Source: Bryobacterales bacterium
Lineage (GTDB): Bacteria; Acidobacteriota; Terriglobia; Bryobacterales; Bryobacteraceae
Length of the DNA: 64,000 nt
NCBI GenBank assembly: GCA_020847045.1
Contig: JADLCT010000047.1
Location: 1 to 64,000, forward strand
Direction of reading: 5' to 3'
The notes below the pieces were generated by a model. The model saw only the letters and a program-made list of their open reading frames with translations. It made no database searches and had not been told where the DNA came from. Shown piece after piece: positions 50,303 through 59,796 of this stretch. Position 1 is the first letter of the stretch, and every line of letters begins with the position of its first letter. Both the position numbers and the translations under genes were made by a program.

Positions 50303-50766
50303 CGCAACGGCTTTCTCACTACGACGGCGCCGGACGCGCGCGCATGGTGGATGTTTCGGCCAAGCAGCCCACAACGCGCATGGCCCGCGCCCACGCCTTT
50401 GTCAAGCTGAAGCCGCGCGTGCTGCGAGCGCTGCCGGAGAATCCCAAGGGCGACCCACTCGAAGTGGCCCGCATCGCCGGCATCCTCGCCGCGAAGAAGA
50501 CGGCCGAGTTGATCCCGCTGTGCCACCCCCTGCCGCTTACGCACGTCGATGTGACGCTGACCGTGGAGCGCTCAGGCGTGCGCATTGAATCCACGGCTTC
50601 CATCGCGGCGCAAACGGGCGTGGAGATGGAGGCGCTCACCGCCGCCGCCGTGGCCGCGCTTACCGTCTACGACATGACCAAGGCGCTCGACAAGGGAATT
50701 GAGATTCAGGACGTCTACCTTCTGGAAAAGACCGGCGGCAAGAGCGGCGATTGGAGACGCGCGTGA
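50299..50766 (+). CDS. moaC: Cyclic pyranopterin monophosphate synthase
   Basis: 155 residues. Second step of molybdopterin synthesis, partner of MoaA. Active-site blocks [15 protein letters not shown] and [27 protein letters not shown] are complete. Overlaps moeA at ATGA and mogA at GTGA, so the three are translationally coupled. Confidence 0.96.
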   Translation: MTQRLSHYDGAGRARMVDVSAKQPTTRMARAHAFVKLKPRVLRALPENPKGDPLEVARIAGILAAKKTAELIPLCHPLPLTHVDVTLTVERSGVRIESTASIAAQTGVEMEALTAAAVAALTVYDMTKALDKGIEIQDVYLLEKTGGKSGDWRRA

Positions 50767-51239
50767 GGGCGCTGGTGATCACGATCAGCGACTCCTGTTT
50801 CGGCGGGACGCGCGAGGACGCCAGCGGTCCGGCCGTGCGGGCGCGTCTGGAGGCCGAGGGCTACGCCGTCGCGCCCATTGCCGTTGTGCCCGACGAGGCG
50901 GTCCTGATTGCGGAGCGTCTGCGCGAGAGCGCCGCCGGCGGCGGCTGCGACGTCATCTTCACAACGGGCGGCACGGGTGTCGCCGAACGCGATGTCACGC
51001 CCGAGGCCACGCGCGAGGTGATCGAAAAAGAGATTCCCGGCTTCGGCGAACTGATGCGAGCCGAGGGCCGGAAGAAGACGCGTCTGGCGCCGCTGTCGCG
51101 CGCGACGGCGGGCACGCGCGGCCGCGTGTTGATCGTGAACCTGCCTGGCTCGCCCAAGGGCGCGGTGGAATCGCTCGATGCTATTTTGGATCTGGTAGTC
51201 CACGTCCACAAACTGCTGATGGGGGAAACCGGACACTGA
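50763..51239 (+). CDS. mog: Molybdopterin adenylyltransferase (MogA/MoaB family)
   Basis: 158 residues. Adenylylates molybdopterin before MoeA adds molybdenum. [19 protein letters not shown] and [14 protein letters not shown] are the family's binding loops. GTG at 50763 has GGAG (50753-50756) in position and overlaps the moaC stop as GTGA; the TTG four codons earlier is less likely. Last of the cofactor genes; the VWFA gene follows after 2 bases. Confidence 0.93.
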   Translation: MRALVITISDSCFGGTREDASGPAVRARLEAEGYAVAPIAVVPDEAVLIAERLRESAAGGGCDVIFTTGGTGVAERDVTPEATREVIEKEIPGFGELMRAEGRKKTRLAPLSRATAGTRGRVLIVNLPGSPKGAVESLDAILDLVVHVHKLLMGETGH

Positions 51240-51241
51240 TC

Positions 51242-52315
51242 ATGAGCGTCGAACCGAGTATGAGAACCGCGTTCTGTCTGCTGGCCGTGTGCGGTCTGGC
51301 GGCGGCGCAGGAGCAGCAGGGCCCCACCTTCACCGGAGGCGTCAACGTGGTGGTGGCGCCGGTGACGGTCACCAGCGGCGGCCAGTTCGTGAACGGCCTG
51401 GAGGCGCGCAACTTCAAGTTGCTCGACAACGGCAAGGAGCAGGACATCAAGCTCGACGTCAGCTTCGTGCCCATCTCGCTGGTGCTCGCCGTGCAATGCA
51501 GCTCGAACGCCCACGTCTTTCTGCCCGCCATCCGGAAAATCGGTCCGCTCATCGAAGGACTTGTCACCGGCAAGGATGGCGAGGCGGCGCTGCTCGCCTT
51601 TGACCATCGTATGCGCACGCTGCAGGACTTCACCAGCGACGGACGCCTCATCTCGAAAGCGCTCGAATCGCTGAACCCCGGCTCCAGCAGCCACGCCATG
51701 ATCGACGCCGTCTTTTCCGGCACGCGCATGTTGCGCAACCGTCCCAAGGGGAACCGCAAGGTGCTGCTCATGGTCACCGAAACCATCGACCGCGGCAGCG
51801 AGGGCCGCATGCGGGAAGCGCTGTTGGAGGCGCAGATCCACAACATCCAGATCTATACGGTGAACATCAACCGTCTGGTGACCACGCTGACCGACAAAGG
51901 CCAGCCGCCACGCTTCGATCCCTACGCGCCCGGCCAGCGCGCCCGCATCCCCGGCCAGCCGATGACGCCCAGCACGAACCAGGCCGCCTTCGGCATCAGC
52001 GGCAACTCCGCGAACTTCACGCCCCTGCTGGTCGAGCTGTTCCGGCAAACCAAGTCGATCTTCTTCGACAACCCGGCCGAGGTGTTTACCAAGTACACGG
52101 GCGGCCGCGAGTACAGCTTCATCAACCAGAACACGCTGGAGCGCGTCATCGGTGAGATCGGCGAGGAACTGCACCGCCAGTACCTGCTGAGCTACAGCCC
52201 GAGCAATCAGAACGAGGGCGGCTGGCACGAGATTCAGGTGGTTACGGTTCCCTCGCGTCATGAGGTCCGTACGCGGCCCGGCTATTGGATGGCCGCGCGG
52301 CCCGATGGCCGGTAG
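51242..52315 (+). CDS. VWFA-related domain protein of the acidobacterial type, exported
   Basis: 357 residues. Signal peptide (FCLLAVCGLAAAQ), then a short beta region typical of the family (VTSGGQFVNGLEARNFKLLDNGKEQDIKLD) and a von Willebrand A domain (ISLVLAVQCSSNAHVF; KVLLMVTETIDRGSE). The canonical metal motif DxSxS is replaced by VQCSSN, so metal binding is doubtful. The C-terminal block EELHRQYLLSYSPSN is also characteristic. Function unknown. ATG 51260 is an alternative start. Confidence 0.85.
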   Translation: MSVEPSMRTAFCLLAVCGLAAAQEQQGPTFTGGVNVVVAPVTVTSGGQFVNGLEARNFKLLDNGKEQDIKLDVSFVPISLVLAVQCSSNAHVFLPAIRKIGPLIEGLVTGKDGEAALLAFDHRMRTLQDFTSDGRLISKALESLNPGSSSHAMIDAVFSGTRMLRNRPKGNRKVLLMVTETIDRGSEGRMREALLEAQIHNIQIYTVNINRLVTTLTDKGQPPRFDPYAPGQRARIPGQPMTPSTNQAAFGISGNSANFTPLLVELFRQTKSIFFDNPAEVFTKYTGGREYSFINQNTLERVIGEIGEELHRQYLLSYSPSNQNEGGWHEIQVVTVPSRHEVRTRPGYWMAARPDGR

Positions 52316-52332
52316 CCGCTGCAAATCAGAAC

Positions 52333-52362
52333 GGCGCGGTAGGCCGTAAGCCCCGCCGCGCC
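52333..52362. terminator. Strong GC hairpin between convergent genes
   Basis: GGCGCGG (52333-52339) pairs with CCGCGCC (52356-52362), with an inner GGC/GCC pairing. It has no T-run on either strand but sits where transcripts of the VWFA and DUF1326 genes converge. Confidence 0.45.
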
Positions 52363-52403
52363 GCAAGATGTCCGGCCGCAACAGATGTGCGGAAGCAGTC
52401 CGC

Positions 52404-53072
52404 TTATTCGCTGGCCTGGAAGTCCGCCACGAACGCGCTGCGCTTGTCCGGGCTCGACCACTTCGTTCCCAGCCCTTCGCCCTGGTAGCTGTGCGCCACG
52501 GCGATCGCCGGCATGAAGTGTCCCACCTTGGTTAACGGCGGATACCACACCTCTTCGTGCGAGCAACTGAGGTCACTCCGTTTCACCGCGCGCGTCCGGA
52601 TGCTGGCCAGCGCGCCCGCCGTCAGTGTGGCTGTGGCGTTATGCGGATTGCCGTCTTCCACGGTGAGTTCAACCGGCTGGTATTCCACGCGCGCGACGTC
52701 GTTCAACAGGTCGCCCCCCATGCGCTGCGCGAAGGCGCGTAACGCCAGGCGCTGCTCGGGCGTGGCCTTTTCGTCGATGATCAGCACGCTCTTCACCGGG
52801 TAGGTGGTGTTGCTGATGTCGCCCAGCGTGGAGTTCGCCTTGATCACGCCCACCACGGAGAGCCCATCGAGACTGACGCCCTGCCAGGATCCCTTGTCGA
52901 TCTTCCAACCCATTACGGCAAGCTCGCCCACCAATCCGGCTTCCGAGTTGGCGAAACAGGCTCCCGTGTAAACGTCGGCGGTGCGAGCCTCGATGTAGGC
53001 TCCGCGAACGCCGGCCAGCGCGGACCCGGCCAATGCCAAGGCCGCCAGTCCCAGTACAACAATGCCCTTCAT
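52404..53072 (-). CDS. DUF1326 domain protein, exported
   Basis: 222 residues with a signal peptide (residues 1-20, cut after SALA). The DUF1326 pattern YIEARTADVYTGACFANSE, then MGWKIDKGSWQGVSLDGLSVVGVI, is clear; molecular function is unknown. ATG with AGGAGGT nine bases upstream. It lies downstream of the small Cys-rich gene on the same strand (78 bases apart). Confidence 0.85.
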   Translation of the reverse strand: MKGIVVLGLAALALAGSALAGVRGAYIEARTADVYTGACFANSEAGLVGELAVMGWKIDKGSWQGVSLDGLSVVGVIKANSTLGDISNTTYPVKSVLIIDEKATPEQRLALRAFAQRMGGDLLNDVARVEYQPVELTVEDGNPHNATATLTAGALASIRTRAVKRSDLSCSHEEVWYPPLTKVGHFMPAIAVAHSYQGEGLGTKWSSPDKRSAFVADFQASE

Positions 53073-53150
53073 ACGGTCTCAACCTCCTGCTAAGAGTCTA
53101 TGAGAATTCGATGCGGGCGTGCAAGACGGAGCAACGCGCGGGGCGGGGAA

Positions 53151-53366
53151 CTAAAGCGGCTGGTAGCAGCCGCGCGTTTCGTTGCACTCGTAGTCGTCCA
53201 CCAGCCCGCCATCGGGGCCCGTGCATTTTTGGGTTTTGTGGCACCAGAAATTGCGGTCGCCCGAGTGCGGCACGGAGGGATCCCATTCGGCCTGGATGTA
53301 CAGGCCCTTCCAGCGCAACAGTCCGCAGCGGTCGTCCTCGATCGAACTGGCTCCGGTGGTTTCCAT
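53151..53366 (-). CDS. Small cysteine-rich protein with two CX5C pairs
   Basis: 71 residues, no signal peptide. Cys14, then Cys42-x5-Cys48 and Cys61-x5-Cys67 in an acidic, aromatic C-terminal half (NFWCHKTQKC, YECNETRGC). Two evenly spaced pairs suggest a bound metal ion or disulfides. AAGGAG four bases before the ATG gives it a strong ribosome binding site, which supports it as a real gene. I recognise no family. It sits just past the terminator of the molybdenum hydroxylase operon. Confidence 0.65.
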   Translation of the reverse strand: METTGASSIEDDRCGLLRWKGLYIQAEWDPSVPHSGDRNFWCHKTQKCTGPDGGLVDDYECNETRGCYQPL

Positions 53367-53402
53367 GGCGCTCCTTCTCTGCTCACCCTCAGAATACGAA
53401 AT

Positions 53403-53426
53403 CCCGGAGGCGGTAAGGCCTCCGGG
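53403..53426 (-). terminator. Terminator of the molybdenum hydroxylase operon
   Basis: A 9-bp perfect stem CCCGGAGGC/GCCTCCGGG with a 6-base loop (minus strand), followed by ATTTCGTATT. It lies 27 bases after the FAD subunit stop. Confidence 0.7.
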
Positions 53427-53453
53427 ACTTCATGACAAACCAGTGGGAACAGC

Positions 53454-54431
53454 CTAGGCCTTGCCGGCGGCGGCCAGCAGGGCGCGCTTGACGGCCACGG
53501 CCGCCAGGTGCACCTTGTAGCCGTTGTCGGAAAGCGGCGTGGCGCCCGCCACGGCGGCTTTGCCCGCCTCCTCGGCGGTGGCCTCCGTGATCGTCTTGCC
53601 CGCCAGGCTTCCTGCGGCGGCCGTGGCCACCACCGGAGTTGGACCGACGTGGCCAAGCACGATGGCCGCCGAGCTGACGCTGGAGCCCTTCATCGTGAGC
53701 GACACGCTGGCCGTAGCCAGCGGCCAGTCCAAACCTTCCCGGTTGCGCACCTCGTAGGTGGCGTTCCTGGCCCCCTTGGCGGCCGGAATGTGAATCGCGG
53801 TGACGATCTCATTGGGATGCAGATCGATCTCGCGGTCGGCATCCGATGACGGCGCTTTGAAGAAGTCCGCCACGTTCACTTCGCGCACGCCCGAAGGAGA
53901 GGCGATTTTCAGCTTCGCGCCCAGAGCGATCAGCGCGGGAGCGAAGCTGGAGGCGCTGACGAACTTCGCCGCGCCCTTGGGGAAGATGGCGTGAAACTCG
54001 TTCTGCCCGTCATCCACAAGGCTCTTGCCGTTTTTCTGCGCGAGCAGGCCGAAGCCGTTGCGGTAGTACCAGCAGCGAGGCCGCTGGCACAGGTCGCCCA
54101 CCACCGTGCCCATGTGGCGCAGTTGCGGCGAGCCGATGCCCCGCGCCGCCGCCAGCAGCGACGGATACTCGGCGCGCACCAGGGCGCTCGACAGCAGCTC
54201 ATCCACCGTGGCCGCGGCCCCGATGCGCAGACCGCCGCCGGACTTCGCGATGCCGCCCAGTTCCTTGATGCCCTTGATGTTCACCACGCGCTTGGGTTCG
54301 GCGAGATGCTCCTTCATGAGCGTGATCAGATCGGTGCCGCCGGCCAGAACGGCCGCGTCGGACCAGGAGCCGCCCAACAGGCCAAGAGCCTCTTTCAGCG
54401 TGGCCGGAGAGGCGTATTCAAAGGAATGCAT
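53454..54431 (-). CDS. Xanthine dehydrogenase family FAD subunit (PaoB/CoxM-like)
   Basis: 325 residues. FAD-binding loop VLAGGTDLITLMKEHL near the N-terminus and the GSPQLRHMGTVVGDLCQRPRCWYYRN segment of PaoB-like subunits. In PaoB this region carries four cysteines for a [4Fe-4S] cluster; here only the first two (in LCQRPRC) are visible and the later part (GFGLLAQKNGKSLVDDGQ) has none. It passes electrons from the iron-sulfur subunit to an acceptor. Its ATG overlaps the large subunit stop by 1 base. Confidence 0.9.
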   Translation of the reverse strand: MHSFEYASPATLKEALGLLGGSWSDAAVLAGGTDLITLMKEHLAEPKRVVNIKGIKELGGIAKSGGGLRIGAAATVDELLSSALVRAEYPSLLAAARGIGSPQLRHMGTVVGDLCQRPRCWYYRNGFGLLAQKNGKSLVDDGQNEFHAIFPKGAAKFVSASSFAPALIALGAKLKIASPSGVREVNVADFFKAPSSDADREIDLHPNEIVTAIHIPAAKGARNATYEVRNREGLDWPLATASVSLTMKGSSVSSAAIVLGHVGPTPVVATAAAGSLAGKTITEATAEEAGKAAVAGATPLSDNGYKVHLAAVAVKRALLAAAGKA

Positions 54432-56587
54432 TAGGCCAACCTCCTTGTCGTGTTGTGCAGGGCGTTCAGAACGTTTTTCGCCGTCAGCGGCAGCACGGGA
54501 GGCCGCACGCCGATGGCGTTGGCCACCGCGTTGGCGATGGCGGCGATGGTGGGCACCGTGGCCGGTTCGCCCAGCCCGATGACGCCGCGTTTGTCGTTGT
54601 CCGGCGTGATCTCGAACTGCACGTCGATTTCGCCGATGTCGCCCGCGCCGGCCAGCTTATAGAACTCCATGTCGGCGTTCACGAAGCGGCCCGTCATCTC
54701 GTCCATCACGCGCTCTTCATACAGGGCCGCGCAGATGCCCATGATGATGCCGCCGTACACCTGGCTGTCGGCCGTCTTGGGATTGATCACCAGGCCGATG
54801 TCCTGCACCGCCACGATCTTGTTCAGCTTCACCACGCCGGTTTCGACGTCCACGGAAACGTCGGCCATCTGGCAGCCGCCCACGCCGCCCGTGGTGAGGC
54901 CCATGGGGTTGCGCGGGTCGTTGGCCCCGGTTTCCACAATGGCGCTGACGCCCAGCTTTCCGCAGGCCGCCTTCCACGCCATCGACTTCGCCGGATTGCC
55001 CTTCACCTGGATCTTCGAATCCACCGCCTCCAACTGCTCGGCCGGTACGCCGAGCGACGGCGCCACGGCGGCGAACAACTTATCGAGGGCGTTCACTGTG
55101 GCCTTGCGCGTGGAGGCGCTGACTCCGCCCACGGTCGTCGAGCCGCCCGAGGCGCCCGAGGCCGGGTACATGTTGTCGCCCAGCTTCAACGTGATCGCGT
55201 TCATCGGAAGCCCGTAGGTTTCCGCGGCCACTTGCACGATGATGGTGCGCGTGCCGGTGCCCAGGTCCTGCGAACCGATTTCGACCACGGCCGAGCCATC
55301 CGGGTTGATGGTGGCGCGGCACTGCGAAGCGTGTCCGGCCCCGCCCCAGGTGCCGACGGCTAACCCGAGCCCTCTCTTCACCGTGCCCGGCGAGGAGCCG
55401 CGCGGCTTCCAGTTCTTCTTCCAGCCGATCATCTCGGCCGCCTTCATGATCTGGCCGCGGTAGGTGCCGGCGCGAGCCGTCTTGTCGACGTTCTTCAGGA
55501 AGAACTCAACCGGATCCATCTTCATCTTGGCGGCCAGGTCTTCCATGGCCGCGCAGGTGATGTAGCAAACCTGCGGATGGTTCGGCGCGCGCCAGGCGCG
55601 CGACGTGCCGCAGTTGGTGGAAACGGCCGTGTGATTGATGCGCCGGTTGGCCACGTTGCGGAACACATACGGCAGCAGGTCGGCGTTCAAACCGCCGCCG
55701 GCGAAGCCGCCCGTCATCCATGTGGTCGAATCCCAGCCCGTCAGCTCGCCGCTCGCGTTGGCCGACAGCTTCACCTTGCCGAACACGGAAGGACGCACGC
55801 CGGCGATGGTCAGCTCCTCGCGGCGGTCCAGGTAGAGCTTCACGGGCTTGCCGCCAGCTTTCTTGGACAGCCGGGCCGCCTCGGCGCCCCAGACGTCGGA
55901 TTGAAACTTGGAGCCGAAGCCGCCGCCAATGTGGTCCTGGTGGACGTGAATGTTGGTGGCGGGCAGCTCCAACTGCTTGGCCAGATCGCCGCCCACGGCG
56001 GAAACCGTCTGCGTCGAGGGCCAGTATTTGATCTGATTGGCCGCGCCATCCCAAGCCACCACCTGGCCATGCGGCTCCAGGCAGCAGTGCGTGATCACCG
56101 GGATGCCGTACTCGGCCTCGTGGCTCACGGTTCCGGCGGCCGCGAAGGCGGCGTCGGGGTCTCCCGTCACCTGCTCGCCGGCGGGCTTGCCGCGCACGCC
56201 CGCTTTGGCCAGATTCTCCTCGCGCACCAGGTGGGGCAGCACCTCGTACTCCACCTTGATCAGGCTGGCGGCGTCCCGCGCGCGCTCCTCGGTGTCGGCG
56301 GCGACAAAGGCGATCTCCTGCCCCGCCCAGTTCACCTCGGTGCCCGGTTTGGCCACCACGCTGACGGCGGCAAAGCCCGGCGCCCGCTCGGCGGCCGAGG
56401 TGTCCACCGACTTGACGCGCGCATGAGCATGCGGGCTGAATACGCCCACGGCGTGAATCGTGCCCGCCGGCCGCACGTCGGAGTTGTACTTCGCCTTGCC
56501 GGACGACTTTTCGACGCCATCCAGGCGCGTGATCCGCTTGCCGATCACGCGGCGGTTTTCCATCGGGGGATAGCTGTAGTTAGGCAT
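54431..56587 (-). CDS. Xanthine dehydrogenase family molybdopterin-binding subunit (PaoC-like)
   Basis: About 718 residues. Aldehyde oxidase/xanthine dehydrogenase fold: TRLDGVEKSSGKAKYNSDV at the N-terminus, cofactor loop HIGGGFGSKFQSDVWG, SRAWRAPNHPQV, SQDLGTGTRTI and the catalytic Glu in VIGLGEPATVPTIAA. It lacks the AYxCSFR loop of aerobic CO dehydrogenase, so it is not a CODH. Substrate unknown, possibly an aldehyde or heteroaromatic. ATG 56587 with GGAGG five bases upstream was preferred to a start four codons earlier. It overlaps the 2Fe-2S gene by 8 bases. Confidence 0.93.
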   Translation of the reverse strand: MPNYSYPPMENRRVIGKRITRLDGVEKSSGKAKYNSDVRPAGTIHAVGVFSPHAHARVKSVDTSAAERAPGFAAVSVVAKPGTEVNWAGQEIAFVAADTEERARDAASLIKVEYEVLPHLVREENLAKAGVRGKPAGEQVTGDPDAAFAAAGTVSHEAEYGIPVITHCCLEPHGQVVAWDGAANQIKYWPSTQTVSAVGGDLAKQLELPATNIHVHQDHIGGGFGSKFQSDVWGAEAARLSKKAGGKPVKLYLDRREELTIAGVRPSVFGKVKLSANASGELTGWDSTTWMTGGFAGGGLNADLLPYVFRNVANRRINHTAVSTNCGTSRAWRAPNHPQVCYITCAAMEDLAAKMKMDPVEFFLKNVDKTARAGTYRGQIMKAAEMIGWKKNWKPRGSSPGTVKRGLGLAVGTWGGAGHASQCRATINPDGSAVVEIGSQDLGTGTRTIIVQVAAETYGLPMNAITLKLGDNMYPASGASGGSTTVGGVSASTRKATVNALDKLFAAVAPSLGVPAEQLEAVDSKIQVKGNPAKSMAWKAACGKLGVSAIVETGANDPRNPMGLTTGGVGGCQMADVSVDVETGVVKLNKIVAVQDIGLVINPKTADSQVYGGIIMGICAALYEERVMDEMTGRFVNADMEFYKLAGAGDIGEIDVQFEITPDNDKRGVIGLGEPATVPTIAAIANAVANAIGVRPPVLPLTAKNVLNALHNTTRRLA

Positions 56588-57248
56588 TGCTTCCTCCATT
56601 CTTCCGGGCGCCGTTGGCGCGCAGCTCCTTGGCCGCGTCCAGAACGGCCTTGCGAATGCCGACGTAGGTGCCGCAGCGGCACAGGTTGCCGCCCAGCCCG
56701 GCCTTCACCTGTTCGTAGGTGGGATTGGGCGTCTGGTCCAGCAGCCCCTTGGAGGCCATCACCATGCCCGGCGTGCAGTAGCCGCACTGCTGGGCGTCGT
56801 GGTTGGCGAAAGCGGGCACAATGGGGTGCGCCTTGCCGCCTGCGGTGAGGCTCTCGATGGTCTCGATCTTCTTGCCGGTCATGTCCACGGCCAGCGCCGT
56901 GCACGCATACACCGTCTTGCCGTTCACCAGCATGGTGCAGGCGCCGCAGGTGCCGCGGTCGCACACGCGTTTGGCGCCGGTGATCTCCAGCCGCTCCCGG
57001 CAGGCGTCCAGCAGCGTCGTGCGCGGCTCCACCTTCACCGGAGTGGCCTTGCCGTTTATGGTGAGCGTGATCTCGATCTCCCCCGGACCCATGATGCCGG
57101 CGGGCGGAGCCGCTTGCGCCGGTTGCTCCAACAGTCCGCCCCCCACGGCTCCGGCTGTTGCGCTGGCGGTTCCCAGGAAACCGCGCCGCGAGAAGCCGGA
57201 GGTGCGGACGGCCTGGAGTTCTTGTTCAGGCTTTTTTTTGGAACTCAC
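56580..57248 (-). CDS. 2Fe-2S subunit of the molybdenum hydroxylase, Tat leader (PaoA-like)
   Basis: About 222 residues. Twin-arginine leader SRRGFLGTASATAGA precedes the plant-ferredoxin-type cluster CDRGTCGACTMLVNGKTVYAC and the second cluster QQCGYCTPGM with CRCGTY. The leader would carry the folded three-subunit complex to the periplasm, as for E. coli PaoABC. GTG 57248 with AAGGAG eight bases upstream is preferred over the GTG at 57257, which overlaps that site. First gene of the operon. Confidence 0.93.
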   Translation of the reverse strand: MSSKKKPEQELQAVRTSGFSRRGFLGTASATAGAVGGGLLEQPAQAAPPAGIMGPGEIEITLTINGKATPVKVEPRTTLLDACRERLEITGAKRVCDRGTCGACTMLVNGKTVYACTALAVDMTGKKIETIESLTAGGKAHPIVPAFANHDAQQCGYCTPGMVMASKGLLDQTPNPTYEQVKAGLGGNLCRCGTYVGIRKAVLDAAKELRANGARKNGGSNA

Positions 57249-57334
57249 TCCACACACTCCTTACACAAAAATCGAGTCTTGGCGCCAGTGCGCGCAACTG
57301 CCGCTCACGAAGTGAGAGCGCATATATCGACGCA

Positions 57335-57363
57335 ACTATAACACGCCCGTCCCTCCATGCCCA
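57335..57363 (-). promoter_or_regulatory. Promoter of the molybdenum hydroxylase operon
   Basis: On the minus strand TGGGCA (57358-57363), 17 bases, TATAGT (57335-57340). The leader of about 80 bases contains a hairpin CGCTCtCAC-ttc-GTGAGCG at 57303-57320. Confidence 0.55.
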
Positions 57364-57999
57364 AGGCCCTGGCTGGCCGTGCGCGGCGCGGTGCGGCGGG
57401 CCTGCTATCGTGAATTCCGTGGAGCTGTTCCGCGCCCTTTCCGCGCCCCCGCGCCGTCTGGCGCTGCTGCCCGCCGCCTATCATCCGCCCACCCGCGCGC
57501 ATGAGGCCCTGCTGGCCGCCGCGCTGGATCAGTGCGACGCCGTGCTGGCCGTCCTGGCCCGCGCGCTGCCGCACAAGGAATACACGGGCGCCACGCTGGC
57601 ACAACGCCTGGAAACCCTGCTTCCGCTCACCGGCGGGCGCACCGGCGCGGCGGTGAGTGACGGAGGACTGTTCCTCGAAATGGCGCGCGAAGCGCGGGTC
57701 CTGTTTCCGGACGCCGAGATTCACCTGGTGTGCGGCCGTGACGCGGCCGAACGCGCCGCCGCCTGGCCATACGATGGTCTGCCGTCCATGGCCGAACAGT
57801 TGCGGGAGTACCGTCTGCTGGTGGCCGCCCGCCGGGGTGGCTACGAAGCGCCCGGCGAACTGGCGCACGGCATTGGCAGAATCGAGTGGACCGGCGGCTG
57901 GGACGCGGTCAGCTCCACCGAGGTGCGGCGCCGCATGGCCGCCGGCGAGCCGTGGGAGCACATGGTGCCTGCCGTCTGCCTGGACGCCGTGCGGCGCGT

Positions 58000-59616
<1,617 letters not shown>

Positions 59617-59694
59617 CAGGTATCCCCTAGAACGGCATGTGCCGGTTGGCCCGGCGTGCGCGGTTTCGCGCCTGCCCCATGCCGATGCGTTCCA

Positions 59695-59727
59695 CCAATC
59701 TCATCACAACCTCGTCACAACCTCATC
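59695..59727 (-). repeat. Three tandem 11-bp repeats upstream of rpoD
   Basis: Plus strand units CCAATCTCATC, ACAACCTCGTC and ACAACCTCATC follow each other directly, with a partial fourth (GCAACG). They lie in the 180-base dnaG-rpoD gap, 79 bases before the rpoD ATG. The 11-bp period is one DNA turn. Otherwise this gap holds nothing I can name. Confidence 0.5.
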
Positions 59728-59796
59728 GCAACGCCCCGAAACCTCTTTCCTATTAAAGCAAAGGATCGGCCACGGGTTGGGCCGGGGTCCGGACGC

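Noticed and set aside
54431-56587. Aerobic carbon monoxide dehydrogenase (CoxL)
   Set aside because: The form I loop AYxCSFR is missing; the corresponding region is SRAWRAPNHPQ, and the Tat leader on the small subunit fits PaoABC-like aldehyde oxidoreductases better.
59695-59733. The 11-bp repeats as a CRISPR or origin iteron array
   Set aside because: The units are directly adjacent without spacers, too short for CRISPR, and lie between dnaG and rpoD with no replication initiator gene nearby.
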